A stretch of DNA of 64,000 nucleotides from Aldrovandia affinis (GCA_029706075.1 JAINUG010000052.1:5623498-5687497); one strand, 5' to 3'; numbered from the stretch's first letter, positions 31,761-43,028 are shown. Program-made: numbers and translations. Notes: a model not told the origin generated them from the letters alone.

Positions 31761-32750
31761 TTATTGGGCAATCGTCTTGGCTTTCTCTGTCCTAGAAACA
31801 GTGGTTTCCATGATGGCAGTTATCCTGTGGATAAAAGCCTTTAGTTTAGTCCTGATCTCTTTTGTTTTTGCACCGTAGATAATGGGGTTGAGACTTGATG
31901 GAAATATAACAAAGGACATGCTCATGAATTTCTTCAGGATCGGGGGACTGTCGCGAAATCGATAGACAAGGACAATTATAATGCCTGAGAATTCATATAT
32001 CAGGAAAACAAGCAAATGCGTGCCACAGGTATGCAATGCTTTGACCTTTGAGCCAGAATCCTTGTTTTTGAAGCATGTAATGAGAATCCAAGTGTAGGAA
32101 AACACCACAGAAAACACACCTATGCCGTGGAGAATGGCTGTGATGAACAAACCATAGATGTTGTTCACTCTGGTGTCTGTTGCAACCGTGAGTCTAAGGA
32201 GAGTAACGTTGCTACAATAGAAATTATCAAGAACAGTTTTACAGAAAGGAAAACGCAATGTTAGTCCAAACAAGACACCCACCAATAAGAAATCAAACAA
32301 CCAAGAAAATACAATGAGTTTTGTGACTAGGCTTCTTGTCATGATAGTGTGATATCTTAAAGGGTGGCAGATGGCGATATACCGATCAAAAGCCATGACC
32401 GACAAAATGAGAAGTGTGGCACCACCATAAAGATGTATACAAAGGGCCTGAATCACACATGCGGGGAAACTGATATGTCTATCCTCAGACAGTAAGTTTG
32501 ACATAACTCTAGGAATCATGGCACTAATACCCATCAGGTCATTAACAGATAAATTGAAGAGGAACAAATGCATCGGTTCATGCAAACTTCTGTTAGCAGC
32601 AATGACGACAAGCAGGGTCAGATTTGACAGTAGTGCAAAGGAGTAAATTGCGATGCCAATGAAGATGGTGATATATTTGCCTTCCTGGGGCATTTCGAAG
32701 CTGCCCATCGTGAAAACAGCATCCAGAACATCTATTGTTCTGTTGGCCAT
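31761..32750 (-). CDS. Odorant receptor, intact, tandem twin B
   Basis: Twin of the receptor at 27678-28667, 329 residues, with the same motifs (MAFDRYIAIC, KALHTCGTHL, NPIIYGAKTKEIR). Replacements relative to twin A: Ser/Gly and Val/Ile near the N-terminus and TM1; His/Arg at the start of loop 2; Thr/Ser, Ile/Val and Ala/Thr within 10 bases in loop 2 (CTNIALL in A, CSNVTLL in B); Thr/Ser in TM7; Thr/Ala in the C-tail. Only one synonymous change was seen (CGT/CGC Arg). The reading frame is complete and the same upstream acceptor is present, so it should be expressible. Confidence 0.95.
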   Translation of the reverse strand: MANRTIDVLDAVFTMGSFEMPQEGKYITIFIGIAIYSFALLSNLTLLVVIAANRSLHEPMHLFLFNLSVNDLMGISAMIPRVMSNLLSEDRHISFPACVIQALCIHLYGGATLLILSVMAFDRYIAICHPLRYHTIMTRSLVTKLIVFSWLFDFLLVGVLFGLTLRFPFCKTVLDNFYCSNVTLLRLTVATDTRVNNIYGLFITAILHGIGVFSVVFSYTWILITCFKNKDSGSKVKALHTCGTHLLVFLIYEFSGIIIVLVYRFRDSPPILKKFMSMSFVIFPSSLNPIIYGAKTKEIRTKLKAFIHRITAIMETTVSRTEKAKTIAQ

Positions 32751-33556
32751 CTTCTTGCTACCTCGTCAACAGCTCGTCACCTATGAAAAGGGAATTCAGC
32801 TGACGTCTCAGTGAGGTGGAATACAAAAGAAAGAAATAACACATTACTGTTCAAGGATTAATGATAAGCAATTTTACAGCAGCAGTGGAGGAAGGCTTGC
32901 AGAATTCAGGAAGCTGTATTTCCTGTCAAACAACATCACTTCTCATAAATATCACTTCTCATAACAAACAATAAATAATAGTGTGGATCAAAATCAGACT
33001 CAAGACAAGTTTGTTGAGTTAAGTAGCAGCTGAATTAAATTCGGACAGAAGTGTGAGGTGTTTCCATCCTTACCTTGCTAAAATAGATGCTAATGGTTAA
33101 GAACACCAACATCTAATATGCAGGAATTAGTTTGCTCACTTCCATATATCAGAATCCATGCCCTCATGGGCTTTGTCCTCTTGCCTGTAGCTGATTGGTG
33201 CCAGAAACAGGGCCACACAACCATTGGATCTTTGATTGTGACAGCAATTGTGACTGCTGATGTTGGTTGTGTCACTCAATGCCATAGAGTTCTTTCCCCT
33301 CAGGTTGCTATGAGTGTGTGGCATGGTTTCTTATTGCATATGCAAATAACAACAGTCTCTTTATCCATATTTCCTATATGGTTAGGATTAATCATGATTA
33401 CTAATAATTGTCTCATAATATGGTGTAGCATGGCCGTTCCCTGAAATTTGCTGTGTATAGTGCTGTGTTTAAGCATGAGAAAAACAAGTTTGCAAGATCA
33501 TGACATCACAAAATACTGACCTAGACATGTCTCCACCCCTCTCTCCCAGGCTAATG
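32751..33556 (-). promoter_or_regulatory. Upstream region of twin B, promoter not identified
   Basis: Almost identical to 28668-29472, so the whole proximal upstream region was duplicated with the gene. No specific motif can be defended. Confidence 0.3.
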
Positions 33557-34180
33557 TTTCCTACACCCCAGCACAGGGTGTGCATTTCAAAGTTTCATAC
33601 AGGCAATTAAGTGTATGTCCAAGCTAACTTTACACCTCATTATAAAATGGATATTTCCAGTCCTGCTTGCTGGTTTATCCACACAGCCTTCCAGCCAAGT
33701 GTGCGTTGACCACCAAGTGTCAATTAGTAGCCGAGCAAGGAGGGGGCAGGGGGTGCAACTGGCCCTAGGATATAGGGCCCCCACCCCAAGGTCCTGTAGA
33801 TTTTGTATGGATAAAAAAAATCTCAAAATGAAATAAAACATGGCTAATAATGCACTTTCATCAGTGATATCAGATCGTAGAATCAGCCTGTGCTTGGCAC
33901 TGCCTGTGCAGAAACATAAATTAAAAAGTAACTTATGAACATTTATGACGTCCCATCCGCGTCACTTACTGTCAATCTTTCACGCTTCTACAGCTACCTA
34001 GCTGACGTGAGTGAAGTAAAAACTCAAATAAAAAGGAGAATGGACTGCTCAATCCAAAGCACTTTTTCCAGCCTGACGCTAATGAGAGAATGAGCAAGCA
34101 CACACAATTTTACTGCAACGATTTAGAGTCTGATTTTGATGAGTTCCTCACTTTCTGTAAAAAATACAACTTGGGTGTGC
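33557..34180. other. No gene seen
   Basis: Unique sequence after the duplication. A short GC-rich piece GGGCCCCCACCCCAAGG near 33776 looks like a scrap of a transposon. No coding signal. Confidence 0.4.
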
Positions 34181-34181
34181 C

Positions 34182-34296
34182 CATGCAACAATTGTTTGAG
34201 TTTTTGTGCTTAACTAATCAATGTTAACTTTACAGTTCTTAAATGTATCTACTGATTTATTTGTTATTGATAGGGATACTGTCAGAAAAGTGATTT
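34182..34296. repeat. Paralogous piece of the 22091-22565 segment
   Basis: Shares ATGCAACAATT, TTTGAGTTTTTGTGCTTAAC and GTATCTACTGATTT with 22091-22205. Interrupted to the right by later insertions. Confidence 0.6.
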
Positions 34297-34384
34297 TTTG
34301 CCTATAAAACAGGAGTGTCAGTCTCATTCCATTGAGGGCCGAGTATATGCAGGTTTATGTTGCAACCAGTGCACTACACCAGGG

Positions 34385-34530
34385 GCTTATTTATAAAACG
34401 TACTTACGCACAGATTTGATCTTAGAACGTGCGTACGCTCAAATCCACGCCAAAGTTCAGATTTATAAAAACGGTCTTCGACGTGGAAAAGTACTCCGCT
34501 CCACGTCAGGTTTCCTTGTGGCAATGTTGG
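34385..34530. mobile_element. Possible DNA-transposon end or MITE
   Basis: TTATTTATAAAACGTACTTA and GTGCGTACGCTCAAATCCAC followed by TTTATAAAAACG look like a terminal/subterminal region of a fish DNA transposon. No matching opposite end was found, so the assignment is weak. Confidence 0.35.
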
Positions 34531-34544
34531 AGTACTGCAGGTAT

Positions 34545-34920
34545 TCACGGTCTCGCCTCTTCTCTGTCCTGACCCCTCGCTGGTGGAACTACCTTCCACA
34601 ATCGGGCAGGACCGCGGACTCAAACCCCACCTTTTCAGACTCCACTACCACTGAATTCTGTACATCTAGCTAATTGTCATCACCACTGCCTACTTGCTCA
34701 ACACTACCCCTGCTTACTCCATAAAAAAAACCACTAACCTTTTTCTTCCCAGTGTTACAGGTATGGTACGCAGCTGACTGCAGTTATGTCTATTGCTGTA
34801 TTACTGCACTGATCTCTTGCGCGAACTATTGTTCCTACCATGTATTAATGCACATATTGTAAGTCGCTCTGGATAAGAGCGTCTGCTAAATGCTTAAAAT
34901 GTAAATGTAATGTAAAATGT
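34545..34920 (+). mobile_element. L2 LINE 3' end (5' truncated copy)
   Basis: Starts in the last L2 codons (SRSRLFSVLTPRWWNYLPQS) and runs through the same 3' UTR as the L2 at 22711-25437 to the tail GTAAGTCGCTCTGGATAAGA...AAATGTAATGT. It has only 8 A residues where the other copy has 35. A standard 5' truncated insertion. Confidence 0.88.
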
Positions 34921-35388
34921 ATTTGGAATTCTAAGAGCGCCAACATATCGTCTGCTGCCTAATTGTTTCCTCATTATTATTATTATCATTAGTAGTAGCA
35001 TTACCAGATTGAACACATTGCTTAGGCTATACGTAATGGTCTGCACAATAAAGTTATTAATAAATTAAAACAACATAAGCTAGGCTACTTGTGGAAAACA
35101 AAACAAAAACACACATTGGTTTTCCAAAACTACCCCTATTAGCATAATTGACACATCCTTGAAGGAAATGTATTTAATATACATATTATGGTCCCACACG
35201 TGTAAAACATTTAGGTCAATCTATAGGCTATGAAATGTCCAATAATGCAGTGGTTTGCAAGAGGAAGAATGGCAGCATTGTCACTTCTCGAAGATATCGC
35301 CAACCACGCAATAAGAAGGGAACGAGTTATTAGAGATTTTGACCTCAGTTTGAAATCAGACCACTTTTTCTTTATGTCCTTCAGGGAC
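34921..35388. other. No gene seen
   Basis: AT-rich. The frame 35230-35439 starts with a plausible Met but resembles nothing known to me. Confidence 0.4.
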
Positions 35389-35526
35389 CTTTGCTTCTTG
35401 CCTGTACCTTCAGAGAAAAAACCCCTCCTAACTATCTAAACTGACCAATCAGAAAGTGCTGACACAATGTGAAAATTGATTCTAAAATGAAAACAATGAA
35501 ATTACATCTGATATTTATACATACAG

Positions 35527-37500
35527 GGCCCTATTTTTGTGCCGGCGGTAAGCGGCGTTATAACCTAGCGCTGGCGAATTGCCTGTTTCGTCTGTCGCAA
35601 ACTGAATATTTCCCGCCTCCGCTGAGTTTGCCAATTTCGTGGTGTGCAGTGAAGGCGTTTGCGTGACTATGGGTTGGACAGCGCAATAGTGGGTGTGACA
35701 ATGAAAACACTATGCAAGTTTGGTGTCAAATAATTTTTGTTTTGTTTAGTTCGCGTTAACGTCCAACTAGACCACCTCTTAACTCGAACGCTGGCGCTCT
35801 GTGGAATTTGGTGACTTTATTGATGCGCACATATGAACATAGGGTTATCTGAAATCAGATGAGAATGTTTTGTGAATATTGTGAATTTCCCCCCACGTTG
35901 AGGCAAATCGTCCAATCCATGGGTAACTTGCAAGCTGTAATCAATTAAGCTAAAAACGATTTAACCACAGCTTGTGGTTATTCAATGCACGGACATGAGA
36001 CTGAAGCCAGCAGGCCATCCATCGCTACCGTTCAGTAAGATACACCTGTTAAATAAATATATGTTTGTATGCACATTGTTTTTCTTATGTGAAAGGGTTT
36101 TATTCTTTCCATTTGCACTACAGAAAATGGAGTACATAATTGGACGCCGAAGGCGATACCATGAGCGCATATACCGTCGACGGGTATAATTTATCAACCT
36201 GTCTGAGGAGGAGTGCAGGCAGAAGCTGCACCTCTCCCGACAGGTTGTCGCTCGGATCTGCCGGCTCGTGGCTCTGGACATCGAGGGAAACCCACCTGGT
36301 CCCTGTGCGCTCCCTGTTGCTGTTAAAGTGACAGCAGCCCTCGCCTTCTTCGCCACCGGCTCTTTCCAACACACCCTAGGTTTGGTAGTCGGTGTTGGCC
36401 AGACGGCTATCAGTTCAGCTGTACATGCAGTTTCTTCCAGTCTTGTCCAACATGCAAATTAGTTTATTACTTTTCCTACACCCAACAGCCAGCAGAGAAC
36501 TAAACAGGATTTTTATCATGTGGATTCCCTGGGGTCTTCGGTGCCATTGACTGCACACATGTGCAGTTGCGCGCACCATCTGATCACGGTATCATTTATG
36601 TGAATCGGAAGGGGGTCCACTCCATTAATATCCAGGTGGTTTGTGATGCACACTCCAGGGTGGCACGTGTTTGCCAATTATCCTGGTTCTACTCATGACT
36701 CTTTTATCTTGGCCAACTTCCTCCTCCGTCATTCCTACAGCCTTTCAGGGGGATGCCCCCTGGATGGGTGGCTTCTAGGGGACAACGGCTATCCATCAAA
36801 ACCATGGCTGATTACACCATACATTGTGCCCACAACACCAACTTTTAACCGTCTTTTTTCTAGGGCCAGATCAGTGATCGAGAGAACCTTTGGAATGTAA
36901 AAAATGTGTTTCAGATGTTTGGACAGGTCGGGTGGTACATTACAATACAACCCTCAGAAAGTCAGTGTGTTCTTTGTGGCATGTTGTGTCCTACACAACA
37001 TTGCCCTGCACCATGTATGTCACATTGACCTCACAGAGGACGCATTACAGGACTTAAGACGGAGAGAGGCAGAGCTGCATGTGGCGATTAAAGGGGTTGG
37101 AGAGGCTCAGGGCGCACGGGAGATCAGGGACAGGTTGGCTGCGGAGCTGGTTCCCTAGTGAGTAGGCCTACTGTATGACGAACATAAATTAAACAGGCCT
37201 AGTTGCAGTTGTGAGTTTATTTATTGCTTTCCATTTAACAATTACATTAAGTTAAGAAAAGAAACGTTGTTTTTTAAGTTGGAAAGCCTACAAATAAGGA
37301 AAAAATATGGTAAAATAAAACACTTTATTTAAACAATGTAGGTCTCAAAATATAAACTCAAATCATGAAAATAACAAATTAATGTGCGCCTTGTTTTCCC
37401 CCTCTGATTCGCGCGCCAACTTTTCCCCTTCCTCCACTACGTTGCGCGCGGTTAGAGGTAGCGGCGGCATTGAACCGCTTCCTACATTGGACTGCAGTTC
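35527..37500 (+). mobile_element. PIF/Harbinger DNA transposon
   Basis: The left end GGGCCCTATTTTTGTGCCGG at about 35527 interrupts the segment paralogous to 22091-22565 exactly after TTTATACATACA. A HARBI1-like transposase follows on the plus strand. Paralogy resumes at CTCCTGCAGAGAATTT (about 37514). The right terminal repeat is not recognisable, so that end is probably eroded or truncated and its position is approximate. Confidence 0.75.
36190..37158 (+). pseudogene. Harbinger transposase (HARBI1/DDE_Tnp_4-like), frameshifted
   Basis: Readable in order over several frames: NLSEEECRQKLHLSRQVVAR and ICRLVALDIEGNP; the helical region TAALAFFATGSFQHTLG and VGQTAISSAVHAVSS; GAIDCTHVQL with the first catalytic Asp; NYPGSTHDSFILANFLL with the second Asp; GDNGYPSKPWLITPY; RSVIERTFGML with the catalytic Glu; then [11 protein letters not shown] and ACCVLHNIA. 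All three DDE residues survive. At least three frameshifts and a stop at 36898 disable it. The partner Myb-like protein usually encoded by Harbinger elements was not found. Confidence 0.85.
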
Positions 37501-37513
37501 TCAGAGGACCTCC

Positions 37514-37565
37514 TGCAGAGAATTTGAAACAAAACTACAATCATATGAAAGAGGAATTTTGTTCT
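37514..37565. repeat. Right-hand part of the paralogous segment
   Basis: CTCCTGCAGAGAATTTGAAA and ACAAAACTACAATCATATGA resemble 22511-22565. This marks where pre-insertion sequence resumes after the Harbinger element. Confidence 0.55.
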
Positions 37566-37589
37566 AAATATTAGAAAATATATGGGTTT

Positions 37590-38000
37590 TGTCTGGAACT
37601 ATATTGGAGGGATGCAACACCATTCTTCCACAAGAAATTCCATTATTTGGTGTTCTGTCTCAGGCGCCGCTCCAGAACCTGCCATAAATTAGGTGTTCAA
37701 TTGGGTTCAGATCTGGTGACTGAGACAACCACAGCATATTGTTTTCATACTAAACCATTCAGTGACCACTCGTGCCCTGTGGATTGGGCATTGTCATTCT
37801 GGAAGAGACCACTCGCATCAGGAGAGAAATGCTTCATCATAGGATGATGGTGATCACTCAGAATGGCTTTGTATTTATTGGCATTTACCTTTCCCTCTAA
37901 GGGGTTGAGTGGACCTAAACTACACCAGGAAACTGCACCCCACACTACAACAGAGCTGCCTGAGCCCTTCATTCCTTTATTTTGGTAGTTACTGCTATGT
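37590..38000 (-). pseudogene. Tc1/mariner-like transposase fragment
   Basis: On the minus strand the frame reads SSVVVWGAVSWCSLGPLNPL, EGKVNANKYKAILSDHHHPM, then MKHFSPDASGLFQNDNA. These match the central DDE region of Tc1-like transposases, where the second Asp lies in a DNAP-like box. The right end shows CCTTTATTTTGGTAGTTACTG, a terminal repeat like that of the MITEs at 25450 and 29532, so this is a longer relative. Both ends of the gene are missing. Confidence 0.8.
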
Positions 38001-38004
38001 CTGT

Positions 38005-38161
38005 GTGAGGATGGCACCTCACTGACTGATATCTCAACACCTGAGGTATCTCTCTCAACTGTAAATGGCTGCTCAAAGTCAGGGTTCCGCAGCAAAGACT
38101 CTCCACACAGCGCCCCCTTCAGGTTACAAAATGCCCAGTTGCACTCGGGAGTCCATCTCAC
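38005..38161 (-). pseudogene. Gypsy pol scrap (RT/RNase H join)
   Basis: On the minus strand, MRWTPECNWAFCNLKGALCG and LLRNPDFEQPFTVERDTSGV match the RT/RNase H connection of Gypsy elements, where the last residues correspond to the first RNase H Asp (usually DASGVG). Truncated at both ends. A different lineage from the scrap next to it. Confidence 0.7.
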
Positions 38162-38184
38162 CTTATTGCTACCAGTGTTCTTGG

Positions 38185-38421
38185 TCAGCTCTGTAGACTA
38201 CGGGAGAAGAGGGCACAGGGGTGGAACTTGTTGTCCAGAGCCGACCACTGTGACAGCACGGACCCGACACCTATGTCTGAGGCATCGACCTCTACCGTGA
38301 AGGGAAGGATCGGGGCCGAGGTGAAATGCTGCTTTAGTGTGGCGAATGCTTCTTCAGCCAGGAGAGTCCAGTGAAATCTGGCCGGCGGACCCTTGGTCAA
38401 AGCAGTGAGGGGAGCCGCCAT
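38185..38421 (-). pseudogene. Gypsy pol scrap (RNase H), family of 9520 and 51000
   Basis: Reads [55 protein letters not shown] and CALFSRSL. The catalytic Asp of RNase H is present. The same words occur in the remnant at 9760-9900, so it is the same family, but here the part upstream of DIGVG is kept. Confidence 0.75.
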
Positions 38422-40742
38422 GGTGGCATTTCATTCCATTTTGGAACTTTAATAGGGTTCTAATGGGAAAACATCAAACTTAAAGACTCATGGTAATAGG
38501 CCCTGTTTTTGCACCACTCCAGTTAGTGACAGTTTACAGAACCAAAGGGCACATCTCCCTGTAGATCCCCCCCAGGGGTTGAGTTGGAGAATGGGTGAGT
38601 CTGGACTAGTAGACATTACTCAAGCATTTCTCACACTTGAAAGAGAAGCAATCCAAAATCAAATCAGGAGCTCAAGCACAGGCAGAATACAGTATAGAGG
38701 CCTATGAGGAACACAGCGTACCAAGTATACAAACACTGTAGCCCACACTTGGTAGGAAGAAAATACACCTTACAAAACATGAAAAAGAGAAATGAAATGT
38801 CACTTGTTTCTGTATTGTACCCATGAGCTCAACCACAGAGACGGTGCCTTGAGACCCTTCTCACTGGAGGTTTTCAAGGTGTAAGTACCCTGCAATACAT
38901 GCTTATTAGAACATATTAGAACTTGTTAAAGATGAAAGACCAATTAATTATGTAACCTAAAGCTTGGTTCCTGTGGCCAGATTAGTTGATTGCTGGGGTG
39001 ATATATCAAGACAAATAAAAGCAGATAACCTGCTAACCTGCAATAGTTTACTACTCATTTTATGCATTGCCATGGTTTGCCCAGGGTTATTCAAACAAAG
39101 CCTAACGTGGTAATACATTATTTTTTTCATAGGAAGATTGAAAAATACTTCCTCTAAAACTCTAAACTTAAGGTACCATGGTACATTAAAACACATACCC
39201 CTGAAAACATTTAGGTGAAAAGCCAAGAATTGATAGAGCAAATTCAAGTACAGTGTATGTTTATGCAATAATTATAATTTTTTCACCTTTAGAGCAGATT
39301 AAAGATTGAAGCAGCAAAATTCAAGGCATGACAAAATAATGTCAGACAAATGTTTCATTGTTTTATTTATTTGTTTTTAATGAATGTAAAGTCTTACAAG
39401 TGCACTCCAGGGCTTGGTTCCTGGGCTCCAGGAATGCCTCTTGAACCACATGTAAAGGGCCTATAGAGCAGTTGGCTATATGTTACACTGTATGTGCTCC
39501 CCTATAAAACAGTGTTTCCAGAAGGTTTTATAAATTCAGTGAAATGATAATGATTTCAGAACAAATGTATTGCTTGTTAACTTGCAACATATGCATCAAT
39601 GGAAACAATGGCAATCATTTTGAATTCCAGATTAGTACAGAGTGAGCGCATACATTCACTGGAAAATACATATTTCAATATACATATAAATCCAATATAT
39701 ATGCTGTCTGGATGCCTTTTACACATGTGGTCAGGGGGAGAATATTATTTGATATAAAATTAAAAAAGGGAACAAAACGTTCTATTAGTATGAGTGTCAC
39801 ACCAGGGGCTGCAAAATAATGACCTATAATATATACAACTCGGAAGAGAAAATCTTCCGTCAGATTTCCTTAGCCATGAGGTCATAAGTCTAACGTTGAG
39901 CTAAATTCCTTTCATAATCAATGTAGATACACACTTCCTATATCTAAGGCACTGAGCTGTGATATGAAGGTGGTTCACTGCTCCAGAAAGAGATTATTCA
40001 CTGTAGCAATATGGATGATTTAGGAACTATTACAACTTTTGTAACACATATGCATTATGTCCCAAAAACATTCATGTAAATGGGTGGGACCGATGCATGT
40101 CTTCCCATCTGCTGTTGTAATAACAACCAAGATAGTTGTCAACAGTATTTTTCCACAGAGATAGCAGTTCATTTGCAATCCCCAGAGAAGCCTACCATGC
40201 TTGTGCAAGACACAGACAGCACGGTGGATCATGAAGTCACAGCTGAAACAGTGTTAGTCAAGCAGGGAGCCACAAAAGCTAAAAAACTAGGAAGAAGGTC
40301 TAGTTATAGGATCAGTCTTTTTATTTTTATTCTTTTTGTTTGTATACAAAGGTAATTGAACCTTAAATTTTACTTGCAAAAAAATAAATGTTGTACTTTG
40401 GCGAGTTCAGCAATCACCCACATTAGTTAAGGATAAGTTGATATTGATATTGATATTGCTGAAGTTAAGGACAAAGTTTGATTGAGTGTAATTTTATGTC
40501 CGGAAAAAAAATCTTACAGTACAAAGTAGCTTTAAGATTGCACGCACGACAAACCGTAGAATAGTTGCTTCCCAGCGACAGGGCTGGAGACAGCTGAGCT
40601 ACACTCATTATATATTACTATAAAATGATAGGGCTGAAAATAATTATGTTCATCTATTCTCAAAAAAACTTGATCAAAACATCAAAGTACAGTTCTAGTT
40701 ATATTTCTAGTGGGTGGAAAAAACCCCAAACACAAGCTAAAT
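38422..40742. other. No gene seen
   Basis: AT-rich, with TGATATTGATATTGATATTG (triple repeat) near 40440. The 91-codon plus frame at 40080 and overlapping minus frame at 40020 show no family resemblance and no conserved structure, so they are not called. Confidence 0.5.
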
Positions 40743-41684
40743 TTAAGATGGAAACACCATTTTTCGGAATGGCACCATCATTCTCTGTCGGATTTCCTTT
40801 GTCTTAAGGCCATATATTATTGGGTTCAGAGTAGGGGGAAATATCAAGTTGGAAACTCCTATCATCCTCCTTAAATGAGGAGAAATTTGCTTTAAACGGT
40901 ATGAGATAATTGTAAAAAGCCCCAAACACTCCAAAATGAGAAAGACGGTTAAATGAGTTGCACAGGTCTGCACTGCTTTGCTCTTTGTGTCAGAGCGTTT
41001 GCTTTTAAAACACGCAACCAGAATCTGGAGGTAGGTGTAGACAATCATACCTAGTCCAAATATCTGTATGCCGGCTGTGATGAACAGTCCGTAAATGTTG
41101 TTGATGGTGGTGTTGTGACAGACCAGTGAGAGCAGAGATGGGTTATCGCAGTAAGAATGTGGCATTAAAGACCTGCATCGAGGCAACCGGAGGAGGAGAA
41201 AGAACAGAATGCCAATCAAAAGCAAGTCCACCAGCCACATCAATGCAATAATTTTTATAATGTGCCCATTAGTCATTGTGGTGTTGTACTTCAGTGGGTT
41301 GCATATTGCGATGTACCTGTCATACGCCATGGCAGCAAGGATCAACACACTGCCTACTGCATAGATGTGGATGAAAAATGCCTGAGTAATGCAGTTTGAG
41401 ACCTCTATGTGCCTGGTGTCCAGCAAGATCTCCTTGATGAGCTGTGGGAAGAGGGCTGAGGAGCCAATGAGGTCATTGATGGGTAGGTTGAAGAGCAGAC
41501 AGTACATCGGCTGGTGGAGGCTCTTATTCATGATAATGGTGACCATCAGGAAAAGGTTACAAAAGAGAATTACCAGGTAACACAAGGTGGCAAATAGAAA
41601 AGCTACATGTGCCCCTTCCGGATGTAGGTCAAAGCCTTGCAGTCTCAGAAGAGATGATGCATTCGAGGAAAAGTTATCCATCAT
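40743..41684 (-). CDS. Odorant receptor, intact, related to the twin pair
   Basis: An intronless 313-residue odorant receptor. N-glycosylation sites at Asn4 and Asn8. TM1 LFCNLFLMVTI. TM2 SLHQPMYCLLFNLPINDLIG, clearly akin to the LHEPMHLFLFNLSVNDLMG of the twins, so the same broad subfamily. TM3 end MAYDRYIAICNPLKYNT. Loop 2 CRSLMPHSYCDNPSLLSLVC. The NNIYGLFITA stretch is shared with the twins. TM6 KAVQTCATHLTVFL. TM7 PTLNPIIYGLKTKEIR. Two Met codons open the frame; the first is used here, and the second would lose one residue. On the minus strand upstream, TTTTCTTGCTCAG/CGAG near 41733 is a candidate splice acceptor. Confidence 0.94.
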   Translation of the reverse strand: MMDNFSSNASSLLRLQGFDLHPEGAHVAFLFATLCYLVILFCNLFLMVTIIMNKSLHQPMYCLLFNLPINDLIGSSALFPQLIKEILLDTRHIEVSNCITQAFFIHIYAVGSVLILAAMAYDRYIAICNPLKYNTTMTNGHIIKIIALMWLVDLLLIGILFFLLLRLPRCRSLMPHSYCDNPSLLSLVCHNTTINNIYGLFITAGIQIFGLGMIVYTYLQILVACFKSKRSDTKSKAVQTCATHLTVFLILECLGLFTIISYRLKQISPHLRRMIGVSNLIFPPTLNPIIYGLKTKEIRQRMMVPFRKMVFPS

Positions 41685-43028
41685 CGCGTTTTCACTAGTT
41701 TACGCCTTTGTTAAAGATCTGATTTTTTTCTCGCTGAGCAAGAAAACTGTTAATGTAAAAGCTCAGATCAATTTGAACTGAGAACAAAAAAAAAGTTGGG
41801 TTCACAAGCACACTCTTCCAGAACATCTCAGTATTATGCATCATACTCGCTGCTCTTCTCCTGCTTGGCATCTGGCTCCTGGTACCCACTCAGACTTATA
41901 TACTGTACAATCCCCTCAGCAGGTAAACCGCTACACCTTCTATAGTCCCCTCGAGATATTACTTGATATCCAAGTTAGATGATGAGAAGGACCTTGTGGT
42001 TTTTAGTCTCATGCGGGCACAAGGATTTAAAAACAGAAAGAAAAAACACATTTGGCCTGAGTTATTGTGAGGAGGGTAAATAATAGTGACATTGATCAGA
42101 TGAGAGAAAAACAATTAAAGAAGAAATGCATGCTGCACTGTATGAGGAGTGGTAGCCACTGGGAATGCTCAATGTACCTTGGTGTTAGCCAACAATGTCA
42201 CACTGTGACTCACTGTGAGGCTTTTTTCAATCACGCTGTTTCCATTATGACGTCCACATGATGAAATCAGGACATTTGATACTCAAATTTGTTTGTCCTA
42301 ATTCACTGCTGAATTAGATGCTACAGCAGTCAGCAAGATGCTGCAGCGATCGTGCAGCGTTTAAATAATGGTTGCAGTATTTACATTCAAAATAAAGTCT
42401 TCTCTTTATGCTGTTCCAGCACCAATGTAGATGAAAATGTATTTGGCAAAGGACCGAGACTATCATGTGAGAAAAGTGAAACTAAAATATCATTAGAAAA
42501 CTAGATAAATAAATCACTAAGTGAAAATAATTTTGTATTCACATTTGCATTTTGTAAGACATATTTTTGAACACTTCTACAGGCTCCTTACAGTGTTATA
42601 CAGTTTCTCACCAAATTAGAATAAGCAAGGGGCACTTTATTTTAACCATGCTAGAAACTAGAAGTCATAGCAACACACAAAGCGATTGTTTAGAGCCATT
42701 ATTTAGAGCAAAAATGGCAATGACCAGCAGCCCCCCGAAGCACTGTTATGACAACCGCATTACACACGTCTTCCTGTCAATGATATTGACTGACGTGGCG
42801 ATCAGAACAGAGCAGCTAAATAACATTTTTAGCACTTATTCACAGTAAATATGCAGCATTCGATATGTACATGTGGGCAGTATTGGCAACACATTTTCAT
42901 GCAAACTGGCTAAAGGCTCGATTTATTACTAAAGGGGGTTGGACGATGTTGAGACGTTATGTGATTATATAAATCACATAGGTAAATTGCATGATAAAGT
43001 CGATCATAGAGTACAACACAAGTGTTAA
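41685..43028. other. OR4 upstream region; no other gene seen
   Basis: No coding signal. Contains the candidate acceptor near 41733. The plus frame 42567-42848 resembles nothing known. Confidence 0.4.

Larger units (their letters stand above)
29473..33556. repeat. Tandem segmental duplication, unit 2 (~4.08 kb, contains OR3)
   Basis: Begins GTCTGCTAAATGC directly after the CTAAT that ends unit 1, and ends CCCAGGCTAAT followed by GTTTCCTACACC. The unit order and content are the same as unit 1. The unit start (GTctg) and the right flank (GTttc) share only GT, so the junction looks like end joining with 2 bp of microhomology, not recombination between long repeats. Confidence 0.95.

Noticed and set aside
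29007..33444. Frames of 61-108 codons upstream of the OR twins
   Set aside because: Overlapping on both strands, no motif, present twice only through the duplication.
40020..40355. Overlapping frames on both strands (70 and 91 codons)
   Set aside because: They shadow each other, no family resemblance, no conserved architecture.
42567..42848. 93-codon plus frame
   Set aside because: No motif and no supporting context.
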